Shown here piece after piece: positions 40,772-51,264 of a stretch of DNA of 64,000 bases (its first letter is position 1; every line of letters begins with the position of its first letter). The stretch is from the NCBI RefSeq assembly GCF_900090045.1, contig NC_041775.1, positions 620,001-684,000 of the forward strand. The letters run 5' to 3'. Below the pieces are notes generated by a model. The model had not been told where the DNA came from. It was given only the letters and a program-made list of their open reading frames with translations, and did no database searches. The translations under genes were made by a program, and so were the position numbers. The stretch is from Plasmodium malariae (Eukaryota > Apicomplexa > Aconoidasida > Haemosporida > Plasmodiidae).

Positions 40772-41317
40772 CTAGGAATAGTCAATAATTTTTTCCCTTG
40801 ATATGTAGTAAATTGCCAGGGCAGTAGCATTTCCAATAGTATGTATTAACAAATGATATATTGTGCTATAGGAGTTATAGCTAAATTTTTTACCAACAAA
40901 ATAAAACATTATTAATAAACTTCCTGCAGAAACCCATATAAACACACAAAGAGAATTTATACTAAATGAAAAAAATGCATGTATTAATAAATTTATTGCC
41001 ATCATAATAATATCAACTGTTCTTCTTAAACCTAGTTCTGGTTTTCTCCAGTGTAATACTGACGTTATAAATAATCCTGCATTTAATATAGCTAAATAAT
41101 AAAATTTACAATATATTGAAAACATAAATGCTAGAGATAACTGAAATGATGAAAAGAAAAGTATATGTTCACATTCGTAACTTACGTATTTACAATTATT
41201 CTTTTTTTTTGATTCTTCTATACAACAACTACTATCACTTTCCATTTCACTGTCTGACCCCTCGACTTTTCTGTTGTACACGCATGTTTCACTATTATTA
41301 TTTTTACCTTTACTCAT
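40772..41317 (-). CDS. Multispan membrane protein, function unknown
   Basis: A single-exon frame of 181 codons from ATG 41317. The first 50 residues are polar with an acidic Ser/Glu stretch and four cysteines (SDSSCCIEESKKKNNCKYVS); then come about five hydrophobic segments (residues about 52-70, 73-88, 101-118, 121-141, 152-173) joined by very short loops such as HWRKPELGLRRTVD. A polar face with HLLIHTIGNA occurs in the last helix. I do not recognise the family, although short-loop membrane proteins with conserved His residues include hydrolase-like superfamilies. The length looks complete because both ends are polar. Confidence 0.8.
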   Translation of the reverse strand: MSKGKNNNSETCVYNRKVEGSDSEMESDSSCCIEESKKKNNCKYVSYECEHILFFSSFQLSLAFMFSIYCKFYYLAILNAGLFITSVLHWRKPELGLRRTVDIIMMAINLLIHAFFSFSINSLCVFIWVSAGSLLIMFYFVGKKFSYNSYSTIYHLLIHTIGNATALAIYYISREKIIDYS

Positions 41318-42529
41318 TGTTCATAAATATATAATATTATAATCAGTTAAAAAAAAAAAAAAAAAATATTTATATAATTAATGTGTTTTTACATACTTTA
41401 ATTCTACAAACACCTAATTTTTTTTTTTTTTTCTTATTTCTCTTTCGCATAAATATAACTATAAAAATGTAACAAGGAGAATGTCCTCTCGGCTTCTACA
41501 AATGAAACACGGAGTAGGAGGTGGTAAAAAAAAAAAAATTTAGTAATTAGTAAATAGTACTTTATATACTATAAACATAGCATATGACTGTTATACAAGA
41601 AAAAAGGCAAACGTTCTACATACAATGTCCAAACAACATTAAACGCACGCATATAGGAACATATACATATGTACCTAACTACATATAACAACTGTGTATA
41701 TACAGGTATATATGTATATATATATATATATATATGGCAGCCTCTAGTGGGGCTGTTTTCTTGCAAATGCTCATGAAAGAAAAGAAGCTATAGTTATACT
41801 CTGTTTAGTGTACAATGAACATGAAAAAAGTCTCTCGAGATAGATTTTACGATAAACAGGTATATATACATGTATATATACATATATTATATAATCGAAT
41901 GTACGTATACACTATAAGAAGGAGCTATTATTATCAAAATAACATAAGTTAAAAATTAAAAAAAAATAATAATTATATATATGTTATAAAAAAATTAAAA
42001 CTTAAAAAATGGTACAATATATAATAAAAGCAAAACATTTGATAAATATTAGGAAAACATTGGCAAAATATTAGAACAACATTAGAATAATATTAAAAAA
42101 ATATTAGCAAAATATTAGAAAAATATTGGCAAAACATTAGAAAAATATTAGAATAATATTAAAAAAATATTAGCAAAATATAAGATAAATATTAGCAAAA
42201 TATTAGCAAAATATTAGAATAATATTAAAAAAATATTAGCAAAATATAAGATAAATATTAGCAAAATATTAGCAAAATATTAGATAAATATTAGAAAAAT
42301 AGTTGAAAAAATTAAAGCGAAAAATATTTTAAAAAAGAGTAATAAGAAAGGCAAACAGAATCATAAAAATAATATTCGGTTTCACGGCAGTTAAAAAAAA
42401 AAATATATTACTCGCAAATGCGTAAAGTAGCATAGTACAACGTAATAAAATATGACGTAGTGATATATAACGCAATAATATATATATATCGCAATAATAT
42501 ATATATATCGCAATAATATATATATATCG

Positions 42530-42565
<36 letters not shown>

Positions 42566-42931
42566 AATAATATATATATATCGCAATAATATATATATAT
42601 CGCAATAATATATATATATCGCAATAATACATATATATCGCAATAATATTACATAAGGTAATAAAATATATAAAATAAAATTATAAAACATAATATTACA
42701 TACTACCTTACGCGAAAAGGAAAAAGCTCTACTAGTATATTTTTTACATGACAATTATTCTGAACATTGTTACAGCCAAAATGTACTTATAACCTTAAAA
42801 ATGTATAAGCCTTATCATTAATTTAAATAATAGAATAATGGTGGTACTTAGATTCTAATATATATATAATACTACATGTACAATTAATATATATGTACAT
42901 ATTGAACGCAACAAAAAAAAAAAAAAAAAAG
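41318..42931. other. AT-rich intergenic region with AATATTAG and CGCAATAATATA arrays
   Basis: About 1.6 kb. From about 42030 to 42300 it is a degenerate array of AAAATATTAGCA units. From about 42470 to 42655 it is an array of about nine 19-bp CGCAATAATATATATATAT units. Short coding-like fragments occur at 41481-41523 (+), 41815-41859 (+) and 42705-42780 (-), each next to splice-like sites, but no complete gene could be built from them. Confidence 0.45.
42470..42655. repeat. 19-bp CGCAATAATATATATATAT array
   Basis: About nine tandem copies of CGCAATAATATATATATAT, one copy with an expanded TA run. It gives false YIYYCDIYI frames on the minus strand. Confidence 0.9.
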
Positions 42932-43371
42932 ATGGGCAAGATGGGCGAATCTTATAAAATTGAATATTTTTTAGGTATAGATATATACATAAACTTATGT
43001 ATATTATATATATATATATATATAGATATAGATATATATATATCTATATATATATATAATATATGAATGAAAGAAAAAGCGGGCAAAACGACAGACTAAA
43101 TGAGAAAGAAAAGAAAACCTTCGACGAAAATAAAATTAAGCACAGGCAGAATTAGGAAACAGAAGTAAAGAAAAAGGTGAAAAAGTGAAAAAATGAAAAA
43201 ATATATAAATATAAATAATGAATGTTTAAAAAAAAGAAAAAAAATGATACCCTCTGTCTTCATATTTATATAATTTTAGGTAACTTAAAAAAATAAATAT
43301 ATATATAGGTACGAAATTTTTTTTTTTTTTTATTGTACGCAAAAAAAAAAAAAAAAATTGCTTAATGGTTA

Positions 43372-43402
<31 letters not shown>

Positions 43403-43550
43403 GAAAAAAGTGCTTTATTTATTATATTACGGGTTTGAGAAGGAATATATTCTAAACCCTAACTACATCCGGTGGTGTCGGGTATATTTTATATAAACGA
43501 TGAGTTACATTATCATTTGGCAGTAACACACATAATATATAATATACATG

Positions 43551-43590
<40 letters not shown>

Positions 43591-43675
43591 ACGTATGTAC
43601 ATTTGACTTTTTGCTGCTTAAACATCTGAGAAAAAGTAGAACATGTTTAAAAAATATTTCGCGCGTCATGAATAA
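42932..43675 (+). CDS. Candidate small membrane protein (3 exons, 49 aa)
   Basis: Exons 42932-42974, 43411-43481 and 43640-43675, total 150 nt, 49 residues. Donors are GTATAG and GTATAT; the exon 2 acceptor follows a pure T tract of more than 20 nt. Phases (1, then 0) agree at both junctions. The product starts MGKMGESYKIEYFLVLYLLY and continues YGFEKEYILNPNYIRWCR, ending NMFKKYFARHE: one hydrophobic segment followed by an aromatic, basic tail. The middle exon is GC-richer than its surroundings. The third exon is the least certain; other acceptors would end the protein right after exon 2. Family unknown; size and shape suit a small mitochondrial or ER membrane subunit. Confidence 0.4.
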
Positions 43676-43928
43676 TGTATGTAACGCTTGTACTTAGATA
43701 CCATTATGAAGTATATATATACAAATATATACATATATATATATTTTATTTATTATTTTTTTTTTTTTTCTCATATTGTGCGCACATGAGAGTAGCTACC
43801 TCTTATATGCATACACCTTTCGTGGAACTAGGTTTATATAAATAAACAATGTAGAAAGTGAAGCGTACAATTTTTCCAAAAAAAAAAAATAAATAAAATA
43901 AACTTGTTACATTATATAGATGATATAC

Positions 43929-43971
<43 letters not shown>

Positions 43972-44378
43972 AATTCATGTACGGGAAATGTGCTGTAGGG
44001 GAAATATATACTCCTCGTACTAAGCGTGCATAAATGTATTATGGGCACATAAAGTATAATGTGCACTTACGTAAATTTATATACATATATTATGCATAAA
44101 AGTATAAGAAAAAAAGCCCAAAAAAGCTATTTTGTTGTGCCTTTCATTTTACCAATTTTTCTCTATTTTTCAATTTTTTAATTTTTTCTGTTTTTTCAAA
44201 TTGTGCAAAATACTGCCACATTTTGTTGCAATTCGTTCATTTTGCTACATTTCGTTACAATTTTCCCGCATCTTATTTTATTTTCAAAATTGCAGTGCTG
44301 TGGCATTATGATGTATTTGCCAGATTTAAGTTTATTTCTTTTAACATATTATATAAGGAATGATTGAAAGTTAGAAAA
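43676..44378. other. Promoter-side spacer upstream of the gene at 44379
   Basis: About 0.7 kb containing a TA run (43928-43968), T/A tracts and a T-rich stretch (44130-44290). It should contain the promoter of the downstream gene. Nothing else recognised. Confidence 0.45.
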
Positions 44379-47303
44379 ATGGGGGTGTTAAGAAAGAATG
44401 TTCTTTTTAATATGTTCAAATTAAAGAACGCATATTTAGTCATAGAACAAGGTAGCAAAGGGAAGCTTGTATATTCTTCCCAAAAGGGCTATATCAACAC
44501 TGTGGTTTCCCCTGATAAAGAGTTAGGCAACAGTGTTAATAGCGTTAATAGCGGCAGTAGCAGCAATAGCGGCAATAGCACCGACCGCCTAAAAATGAAC
44601 GACTTCCACTACTTTAACATATACTTATTGAAAAATAAAAATTTTGTAAATTTCGTTTTAACATACAATTTTTGTGAAAATAAAAACATGTACGTGTGCA
44701 TGCTAATACATTTAAGTAATATATATAATACGCTAAGTGTAAAAGACATATGTAGAGTATTAGAAAAAATAATAGAACATAATAAAGCGTCCTTTTCACA
44801 TTTTTTTATTAAAGGAGAAACTATATTAAAGTTGTATTCACATCTTTGTAATAATATAGTTAAGCTAAACGTATCTGAGTTAGTTACACTTATGAAATGC
44901 TGTTGTTATACTAGGAATGAATACCCCATTGAATGTATTAGGAAAATAAAAAAGGTCCTTATGACCAAGAATTTAACTTGTTTAAACACAGTTTTGTTTA
45001 ACGATATATGCAATTGCTTAGTTAATATAAGGAATGATTTTAAGTTAAGAAAGTTTCCTTATGACAACTCTCTACATTACAAAATATTGTTGCACTTAAG
45101 GAGTGAAATTATGAATGTAGATGTTCATCGCTTTTTTCAAATACTCCCTTTTTACATTAACTTAACCAAGGTTTCTCGAGGAGAGCGGGAGCAAAGTGGG
45201 GAGAAGCATGTAACGATAAAGCACGTTGCCCCTTCATGCGCGGTTGAAGCAGTGAACACAGGTACTACTACCTTCGAAAATGTTACCACCTCCGCAAATA
45301 TTACAACCTTTGCACCCAATGCTCATACCTCAAGCAGCACTCGGAACCTCCCTCTTGACGACGGTGAGCATAAAGGAGGAAACCACTCAACCAATGGATC
45401 GAATGGAACGATTGAAAGGGAAAATAACTTCTTTTTGAGGAACCAAAATGGAAGAAGCCATTCAGAGGACAAGCTAAATAGTAGTAACCTCGTCTTGAGT
45501 GAAGACGAAGTGGCTTCGTTAAAAAACAATTGCAAGTTAATCTTTTTAAATAAAATGAACGAAATAAACAAGGATATGGTTCTACCAGCAGTAACTATAT
45601 TTAAATGGATAGAGATAAATGATCGTTTAATTTTCATGCATATATGTGAAATCTTTTTAAAAAATATTGTATTCTACGATTCAAAAACTGTTGTACGCTT
45701 TTTTCGAAAATGTCATAGTATGAAATTTCAGAAGATCAGAGAAACTAATGATGATGGGGAAAGAAGGAGTACAAAAGATGTGAAAAATGGGCATGGAAAA
45801 CAAAACAAGCCAAAAGAAGATATAAATGAGTATTGCACTTATGCAGTAGATAAAGAAATAGGTATAAGGGAGAAAACAACATACAGTAGTAGCAGCAATG
45901 CACGTGGTGCTAAGCCTCTGAGGATATTGAAAATTGACGGTAACCCTGCTGCCACTGCTAATATAGATTCCACTGCTAATACTGATAGCACGGACGTTGC
46001 AACAAATTTACTTTTGAACCTAATAAATGAGAGGGTTTATCATATGAGCATTTCCCAGTTATACTGTGTTACCTATGGCATATATGGATTCATTGAGAAC
46101 ATGAAACAGTTTTCAAATTTAAATAATTTAAAAAATAATATGAATTTACTCTTTTCTATGTGTGTTCAGTACATAACGAATTATGTTAATAAGGAGATGA
46201 TAAGGATGCAGAACAAAAATACAGACTTGTATGATGAACAGATATTGAAGGAGGATTATCCTAATTCATGCAAGACCACAACTGGTAGGAGTTTGTTATA
46301 TGAAAAACAAGCAGAACTGAAAAAGGAGAACGTTCTCCGAGATTTAAACATGAACATTGACCACGTATACATCTCATCTACAGGGGTGTACGTCAACGAA
46401 GGGGGAAAAAGACTCGATGAGGGCAAAGGACAACTTAGTCATCTCAGACAACCGAACAATCCCAGTAACCCCGGGCCTGCCAGTCCTCCCCGCCTTATTA
46501 TCCTCTCGTGTGAGATCCTGCTAAACATAAGCCACTTCAACATTTCGAAAAATCATCGCAAAATTAAGCTTATTTATGAATGCATAAATAAACTCCTCTG
46601 TTATGAGGCGGCTCAATGGAATAACGACGATCTCCTGACCATGTTAATGTGTTTGTCCAATTTATATTTCAAAACGAATGATAACTACATTTTCCATGCA
46701 TATAAGAAAATTTTAAATAAATTAGAAATGCAGAAATACGAAATGAATGGTCATCATTTTAATAAACTTGCTATTGCTTTAGGTCCACTACTCCATGAAG
46801 AAAATAAATTAATACAAAATTTTTCTCAATTTTTAATTTTTTATGTTGAAAATAATATTGTTCCTTTACGTTCTTGTGTTTTCTTATTACAATATATTAT
46901 GAAAAATTTGTATATTAAATTAAATGCCCATCTAGCTCAATTGAATTTGTTAATCATAAATAGATTATTTTTATATTTAAAAGAAGCATATACATATACA
47001 CAAAAGTTCGATGAAGACGATCCTTCTGTTCATATGATGATGTTTAAAAGTTTTCTACTTTTACATTCTATAAATGACAATACGTTAATATGTATTATGA
47101 CTACTTTATCTATTATCATGCAAAATGAAAAATATGGCTCAAATATAAAGGACCAGGCAATCGTCATTCTTCGAAAAATTGTTAAGTATATTGCACCCAG
47201 CTCTTTTCAAAAATTTCCAAAAAGGTATATTCACCTCGACTTGCTCCAAGCGTTGTCTCCCGATCACGATCAAGTGAGGCAAGTACTGCTCAGCAGGATG
47301 TAG
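44379..47303 (+). CDS. Large helical protein, probably organellar, function unknown
   Basis: The frame opens at TTG 44364, but the first ATG is 44379 (AAAAATGGGG), giving 974 residues. The start MGVLRKNVLFNMFKLKN is basic and aliphatic like a mitochondrial leader. The rest is rows of amphipathic helices of about 35-40 residues (for example LSVKDICRVLEKIIEHNKAS, LNVSELVTLMKCCCYTRN, VDVHRFFQILPFYINLTK) interrupted by Ser/Asn/Thr-rich inserts (residues about 55-75, 270-370, 460-535, 655-700). This helical-repeat architecture resembles heptatricopeptide/FASTK-like organellar RNA-binding proteins that are expanded in Apicomplexa, but I see no clear RAP domain at the end. Name withheld; organellar RNA metabolism is a hypothesis. 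Confidence 0.82.
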   Translation: MGVLRKNVLFNMFKLKNAYLVIEQGSKGKLVYSSQKGYINTVVSPDKELGNSVNSVNSGSSSNSGNSTDRLKMNDFHYFNIYLLKNKNFVNFVLTYNFCENKNMYVCMLIHLSNIYNTLSVKDICRVLEKIIEHNKASFSHFFIKGETILKLYSHLCNNIVKLNVSELVTLMKCCCYTRNEYPIECIRKIKKVLMTKNLTCLNTVLFNDICNCLVNIRNDFKLRKFPYDNSLHYKILLHLRSEIMNVDVHRFFQILPFYINLTKVSRGEREQSGEKHVTIKHVAPSCAVEAVNTGTTTFENVTTSANITTFAPNAHTSSSTRNLPLDDGEHKGGNHSTNGSNGTIERENNFFLRNQNGRSHSEDKLNSSNLVLSEDEVASLKNNCKLIFLNKMNEINKDMVLPAVTIFKWIEINDRLIFMHICEIFLKNIVFYDSKTVVRFFRKCHSMKFQKIRETNDDGERRSTKDVKNGHGKQNKPKEDINEYCTYAVDKEIGIREKTTYSSSSNARGAKPLRILKIDGNPAATANIDSTANTDSTDVATNLLLNLINERVYHMSISQLYCVTYGIYGFIENMKQFSNLNNLKNNMNLLFSMCVQYITNYVNKEMIRMQNKNTDLYDEQILKEDYPNSCKTTTGRSLLYEKQAELKKENVLRDLNMNIDHVYISSTGVYVNEGGKRLDEGKGQLSHLRQPNNPSNPGPASPPRLIILSCEILLNISHFNISKNHRKIKLIYECINKLLCYEAAQWNNDDLLTMLMCLSNLYFKTNDNYIFHAYKKILNKLEMQKYEMNGHHFNKLAIALGPLLHEENKLIQNFSQFLIFYVENNIVPLRSCVFLLQYIMKNLYIKLNAHLAQLNLLIINRLFLYLKEAYTYTQKFDEDDPSVHMMMFKSFLLLHSINDNTLICIMTTLSIIMQNEKYGSNIKDQAIVILRKIVKYIAPSSFQKFPKRYIHLDLLQALSPDHDQVRQVLLSRM

Positions 47304-48434
47304 CACAAGGGGAAGAGAAGTGGAACAAGAAGAACTTGGAAGTGCAGAAATGGGAAAAGTAGTAGAAAAGTGGAGAGATGGAAAATAAAACAAAAGAGCT
47401 ATATATAAATGGGCAAAAGATTATTCAATAGTATGAAGTAGTGCTATATGCATTCAACTAAATATCCCACTTTTCTTCGTAAGAGACTAATGTGGAAATA
47501 TAATTCATTAGGTATATTCTTAAAAATGGATGAAAAGTTGTATAAAAAGAGGAGAGGAGATATGTAGTTGTGTAGAAAAAAACAAGTTCAGGAATTTTAT
47601 ACTCAGGGTGTTCGTGCCTGTGTATGGATATATGCGCCCATGCAAAAGCGCTAGCGAGCACGAGCACAAGCACGAGCACGAACACAAGCATAAGTACAAA
47701 CACAAGCATAAGTACAAACACAAGCATAAGTACAAACACAAGCATAAGTACAAACACAAGCATAAGTACAAACACAAGCATAAGTACAAACACAAGCACA
47801 AACATAAGCACAAACTCAAATACGTACATACATCTATGTTCCCATGTTGTGTAATAAAAAGGCCTCTAAAGTAGTGATAAATAATGTAGCGCACATTGTC
47901 AACGTTATAAGGCTTTGCTTATTCTCCCCCCCCCGCACCCTCTCTCCGCGCAGATTTACCATTGTACATAAGGTTTTACCGTCATTTTAGAGCTCGTTAT
48001 ATGGGATTATATGTACATGTATACATGTACATTTATGTATTTATATTTGCATATATACATATATATACACACATATGGATATATGTTTGAAAAATGATGG
48101 GCTCTACAAATTAATATCTGCCCACAGTATTTGTTTTTTAAATTATTACTAACTTTGTTTTAGTTTGTTTTGCCTTAAATGTGTTATAATTTCACAGTTA
48201 TAGTTATGTTTGCCTATCAATCCATATATATGTCCATTTATCTTTCTTTTCTTTCCTTTTTTTTTTTATTTTTTAAATTTGTACACATAATTGCATTATC
48301 TCTATGTATACATGATGCTTATGCGAAACCGTACATGTACGTATATATGGGACAAAATTTAGCCTTAAAAAAATATTATCATCAGTTGTTAACATCTTGA
48401 TTTAACTACAATGATTTAATAACGTAGTAGTTCA
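47304..48434. other. Intergenic region with an 18-bp coding-size array
   Basis: About 1.1 kb between two plus-strand features. It contains the 18-bp array listed next, a short C10 run near 47925-47935, and ATGTAT microsatellite sequence at 48010-48080. No supported gene. Confidence 0.45.
47655..47815. repeat. 18-bp GCATAAGTACAAACACAA array
   Basis: About six nearly identical 18-bp units (GCATAAGTACAAACACAA) flanked by related GCACGAGCACAA hexamer variants. Eighteen is a multiple of three so all frames stay open, on both strands, but composition and location argue that it is noncoding. Confidence 0.9.
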
Positions 48435-48770
48435 ATGAACACGAAACCGAGGATTATGTTTGTTGTGCTTCTTCGCAATAAACAATTTTATTATATACAA
48501 AATATAATAGTTATGGAAAAAATCTACCAAGGGATATGGTCTATGGTCGTGTTTTTCTTCAGGTAATTATGCATGAAAAGGTATACATGAATATGTAAAT
48601 ATGTAAGTATACATATGTGCAGTACGAGGGAGCACTATTTGCCCTTGTGTTTCCCATTCCTTATCCCTTTTTATTTTAATTTTTTTTTTTTTTTTTTTTT
48701 TCCTATTATTTCAACTGTGTTAAATCACCCGCGCACTTAACTTTTTGGTAGGCCTGCGCTGCATAAATAA
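48435..48770 (+). CDS. Candidate small gene (2 exons, 48 aa), strand uncertain
   Basis: Exon 1 (48435-48562) starts MNTKPRIMFVVLLRNKQFYY and ends WSMVVFFF at donor CAG/GTAATT, phase 2; exon 2 (48752-48770) follows TTTTTGGTAG and adds RPALHK. The total of 147 nt is in frame. One or two hydrophobic segments suggest a small membrane protein. A competing minus-strand model also splices in phase: exon 49198-49148 (MFVLLYFCGWFLTMQEP, donor GTAAAA) and exon 48758-48720 (RRPTKKLSARVI, acceptor TTTATGCAG), 29 residues. The plus model has a longer coding-like exon and is preferred slightly. Neither product is recognised. Confidence 0.3.
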
Positions 48771-49739
48771 ACGGACAAAAACTCGGCCTCTTTAAGTAGC
48801 CATTTGTTCATGTGTTCACTTGTTCATTCATGCATTTATTTACTCATTTATATGCTATTTTTTTTTTTTTTTTTTTTTTCTACTTTTCTATTTTCTACTT
48901 TTTTATTTTTTACTCATTTATTTTTTACTCATTTATTTTTTACTTTTTATTTTTTTTATTATATTTTTTTTTATTTTTCATTTTACTTTTTTAAACTTAT
49001 TTTTTATTTTATTTTTTTTTATTTTTCATTTTACTTTTTTAAACTTATTTTTTATTTTGTTTTATTTATTTTATTTTTTTTTATTTTTTATTTTACTTTT
49101 TTAATCTTATTTTTTATTTTATTTTATTTTATTTTATTTATTTTTACTGGCTCTTGCATTGTGAGGAACCATCCGCAGAAATAGAGAAGCACGAACATGA
49201 ACTCATATGAAGTTAAAAAAAAATTAAAATACAGTAAGGGAAAATATTTGACTAAATAAAAAGGACTCTGCCTTTTATTTGTCACGTTCATTTTCTCATA
49301 ATTTTAAAACTTGTAGTTATAATTGTGAGTACGTATATGTATGATGTATATATTAAGTACGTATATGTATGATGTATATATTAAGTACGTATATGAATGA
49401 TGTATATATTAAGTACGTATATGAATGATGTATATATTAAGTACGTATGTATGTATATATGTATGTCCGTAAGCATATAAGCTTCTAGAGAAGTGAAACC
49501 AAATTATTTGGATAAGTTAAAAATTATTATATAGTGTTCCTGAGCTTTTAAAAATAGTGTTTTCCTTTCTCCATTATAGTATGTACGTACGTTTGTAGAT
49601 ACGTTCACCATAACGGCATATATATATATGTACGCACATAAGTACGTACATGCATGAGAACATATGCATCTCTTCTCACGTGTGCGCGTGGATACGTAAG
49701 TACTAGAAAGACCCAAGTAACAACAGTGTAGTCCAAACG
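48771..49739. other. Intergenic region with T-rich tract and 28-bp array
   Basis: About 1 kb. 48860-49140 is a T/A-rich tract of TTTTATTTT-type units giving false Phe-rich frames. 49325-49450 holds about four copies of a 28-bp unit beginning AAGTACGTATATGTATGATG. 49570-49735 is TACGTAC-type sequence that probably contains the leader of the next gene. Confidence 0.5.
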
Positions 49740-50105
49740 ATGAATTTTCATAAATATAATGATAAGAAGAGGCATCTAACGACATACGGAGATGAACATA
49801 ATTTTCAACCCCCGCAAGGAACATCATCATCTCCTCCATCAGTTATACATGGTCAGCAAGTTTTTTACTTAAATACAATTCCTCAGTTTCCTTATACTCA
49901 ACCCATATATAATCATCACATGAACTATGTAAACATGATCCATAATAGTGAAACTAATTATATAAGTAAAAGATCAATGAAGAAAAAAAAAAATTATCAT
50001 CAATACAATAAACATCATAATAATGAAAATTCTCATCTGAGAGAGGCAGTTGAAGACCCATGGGGCCAGCTTTACGGAAGATACCCTGGCATTCATTTTA
50101 CTTGA
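49740..50105 (+). CDS. Small Asn/His/Tyr-rich protein, function unknown
   Basis: A 121-codon frame from ATG 49740. The first 85 residues are His/Asn/Tyr/Pro-rich (QQVFYLNTIPQFPYTQPIYN, KKKKNYHQYNKHHNNENSH) and the last 15 (EDPWGQLYGRYPGIHFT) look conserved, with Trp, Pro and Gly spacing typical of a short linear motif. Codon use matches neighbouring genes and not the spacer. No domain, membrane helix or signal peptide is visible. The sequence after the stop (50110-50385) is also unusually GC-rich and open in two frames, perhaps as 3' leader or an unrecognised further exon behind the T25 tract at 50190-50216. Confidence 0.65.
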   Translation: MNFHKYNDKKRHLTTYGDEHNFQPPQGTSSSPPSVIHGQQVFYLNTIPQFPYTQPIYNHHMNYVNMIHNSETNYISKRSMKKKKNYHQYNKHHNNENSHLREAVEDPWGQLYGRYPGIHFT

Positions 50106-50454
50106 AAAGGTGCGGCACGAGGAATGTGCAGTGGTGCGTCTATGTCAAACTGTGTTATGCTATGTATTATGGCATGTTGTATGCCTTTCTTCTTTTTTTT
50201 TTTTTTTTTTTTTTTCCATTTCTGATAAGGTTAGGTGGTGGAGTAAAAACAAAAAAGACTGTCTTTACCCATTTTGTAAGCACTCATTTTACTCATTAAA
50301 TGGGATTTATAGTAAGAATGAAAAGAGTGGAATAGTAAGGAAGGGGGAGGGAGAATGTGTACATCTCATTAGAACCAACATATAGGTCCGTCGAAATGTA
50401 AAAAGTGATGTTAATCATCAGGGTAGTGCATAAAATGGGGGAAAGGTAGTAATA

Positions 50455-50486
<32 letters not shown>

Positions 50487-51264
50487 ATATTGTAATTAAA
50501 AAGAAGAATTAAAATTACTTATACCGAACAAAAGAGAATCGAATAATGTCAAATGTAACGTAGATTAGGTATATGTACAATACATATGCGTGTGTATATA
50601 CATGTGTTTGTATTTTATTCTTTTTATTTGGTAAATTCCACTCCATTCAGTCTTAGCTCAACTTAAGTGGACGACGTTTGCCTGCCCCTATGTCGAGGTT
50701 TTATTTTTTCGCCTTTTTAACAACAGCTTCTTTTTTTTTTTTTTCTTTTTAGTTACACTTCTGATAAATGCGCGGACGATTGTCCTTTCGCTTTAATTTA
50801 AGTAAATATGTAAATGGTGTTTACATGTTTATATTTTGTTTACTCAATTTTTACATAATGTTTTCATAATTTTTACGTAATTTTTGTGCATTTACTTAAA
50901 CATCGTAAAAACAAAATTAATTTTAAAAGATGCTCAATTGTGTTCAATCAATTTTAAAATGAAAAAAAAAAAAAAAAAAAAATGAGCACATGGGAAATGA
51001 AAAAAAAAAAAAAAAAAAAATGAGCACGTAGGAAATGAAAAAAAAAAAAAAAAAAAATGAGCACGTAGGAAATGAAAAAAAAAAAAAATGACGTAAAAAA
51101 TGATAATGTAAAGGAGTGCTAGAAGGAGCAAAAAATTGGAAAAATAATGGAGGGGGATCATCTTTAATTTTCCAAAAAAGATGGAGAGAAATATACACGT
51201 GAATATCTACATTAGCGAATACAAACTAACATACATAGACATATAAGCTATACACCGACAGAGG
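50106..51264. other. Convergent intergenic region with coding-like fragments
   Basis: About 1.2 kb between two convergent genes. It contains A tracts (50456-50482) and three tandem copies of a 38-43 bp unit made of ATGAGCACGTAGGAAATG and A18-22 (about 50960-51090). A minus-strand fragment ending at 50708 reads TIVRAFIRSVTKKKKKKKEA then VVKKAKK and a stop, which looks like a protein C-terminus, but no start or upstream exon could be fixed. Confidence 0.4.

Noticed and set aside
41481..41790. Two-exon plus model starting MSSRLLQMKHGVGG and ending FLQMLMKEKKL
   Set aside because: It splices in phase, but the product has only 31 residues and the intron is a TA microsatellite; too little evidence to list as a gene.
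41815..42392. Plus model MNMKKVSRDRFYDKQ joined to a Lys/Asn-rich segment near 42310
   Set aside because: On recount the acceptor phase does not match: the phase that keeps the Lys/Asn-rich frame open cannot follow the donor at 41860.
43078..43170. 30-codon frame starting MNERKSGQNDRLNEKEKKTF
   Set aside because: Purine-rich sequence readily gives such frames; no splice partner or conservation argument.
44364..44378. Earlier start of the gene at 44379
   Set aside because: The frame opens at TTG 44364; the first ATG, in a good A-rich context, is 44379.
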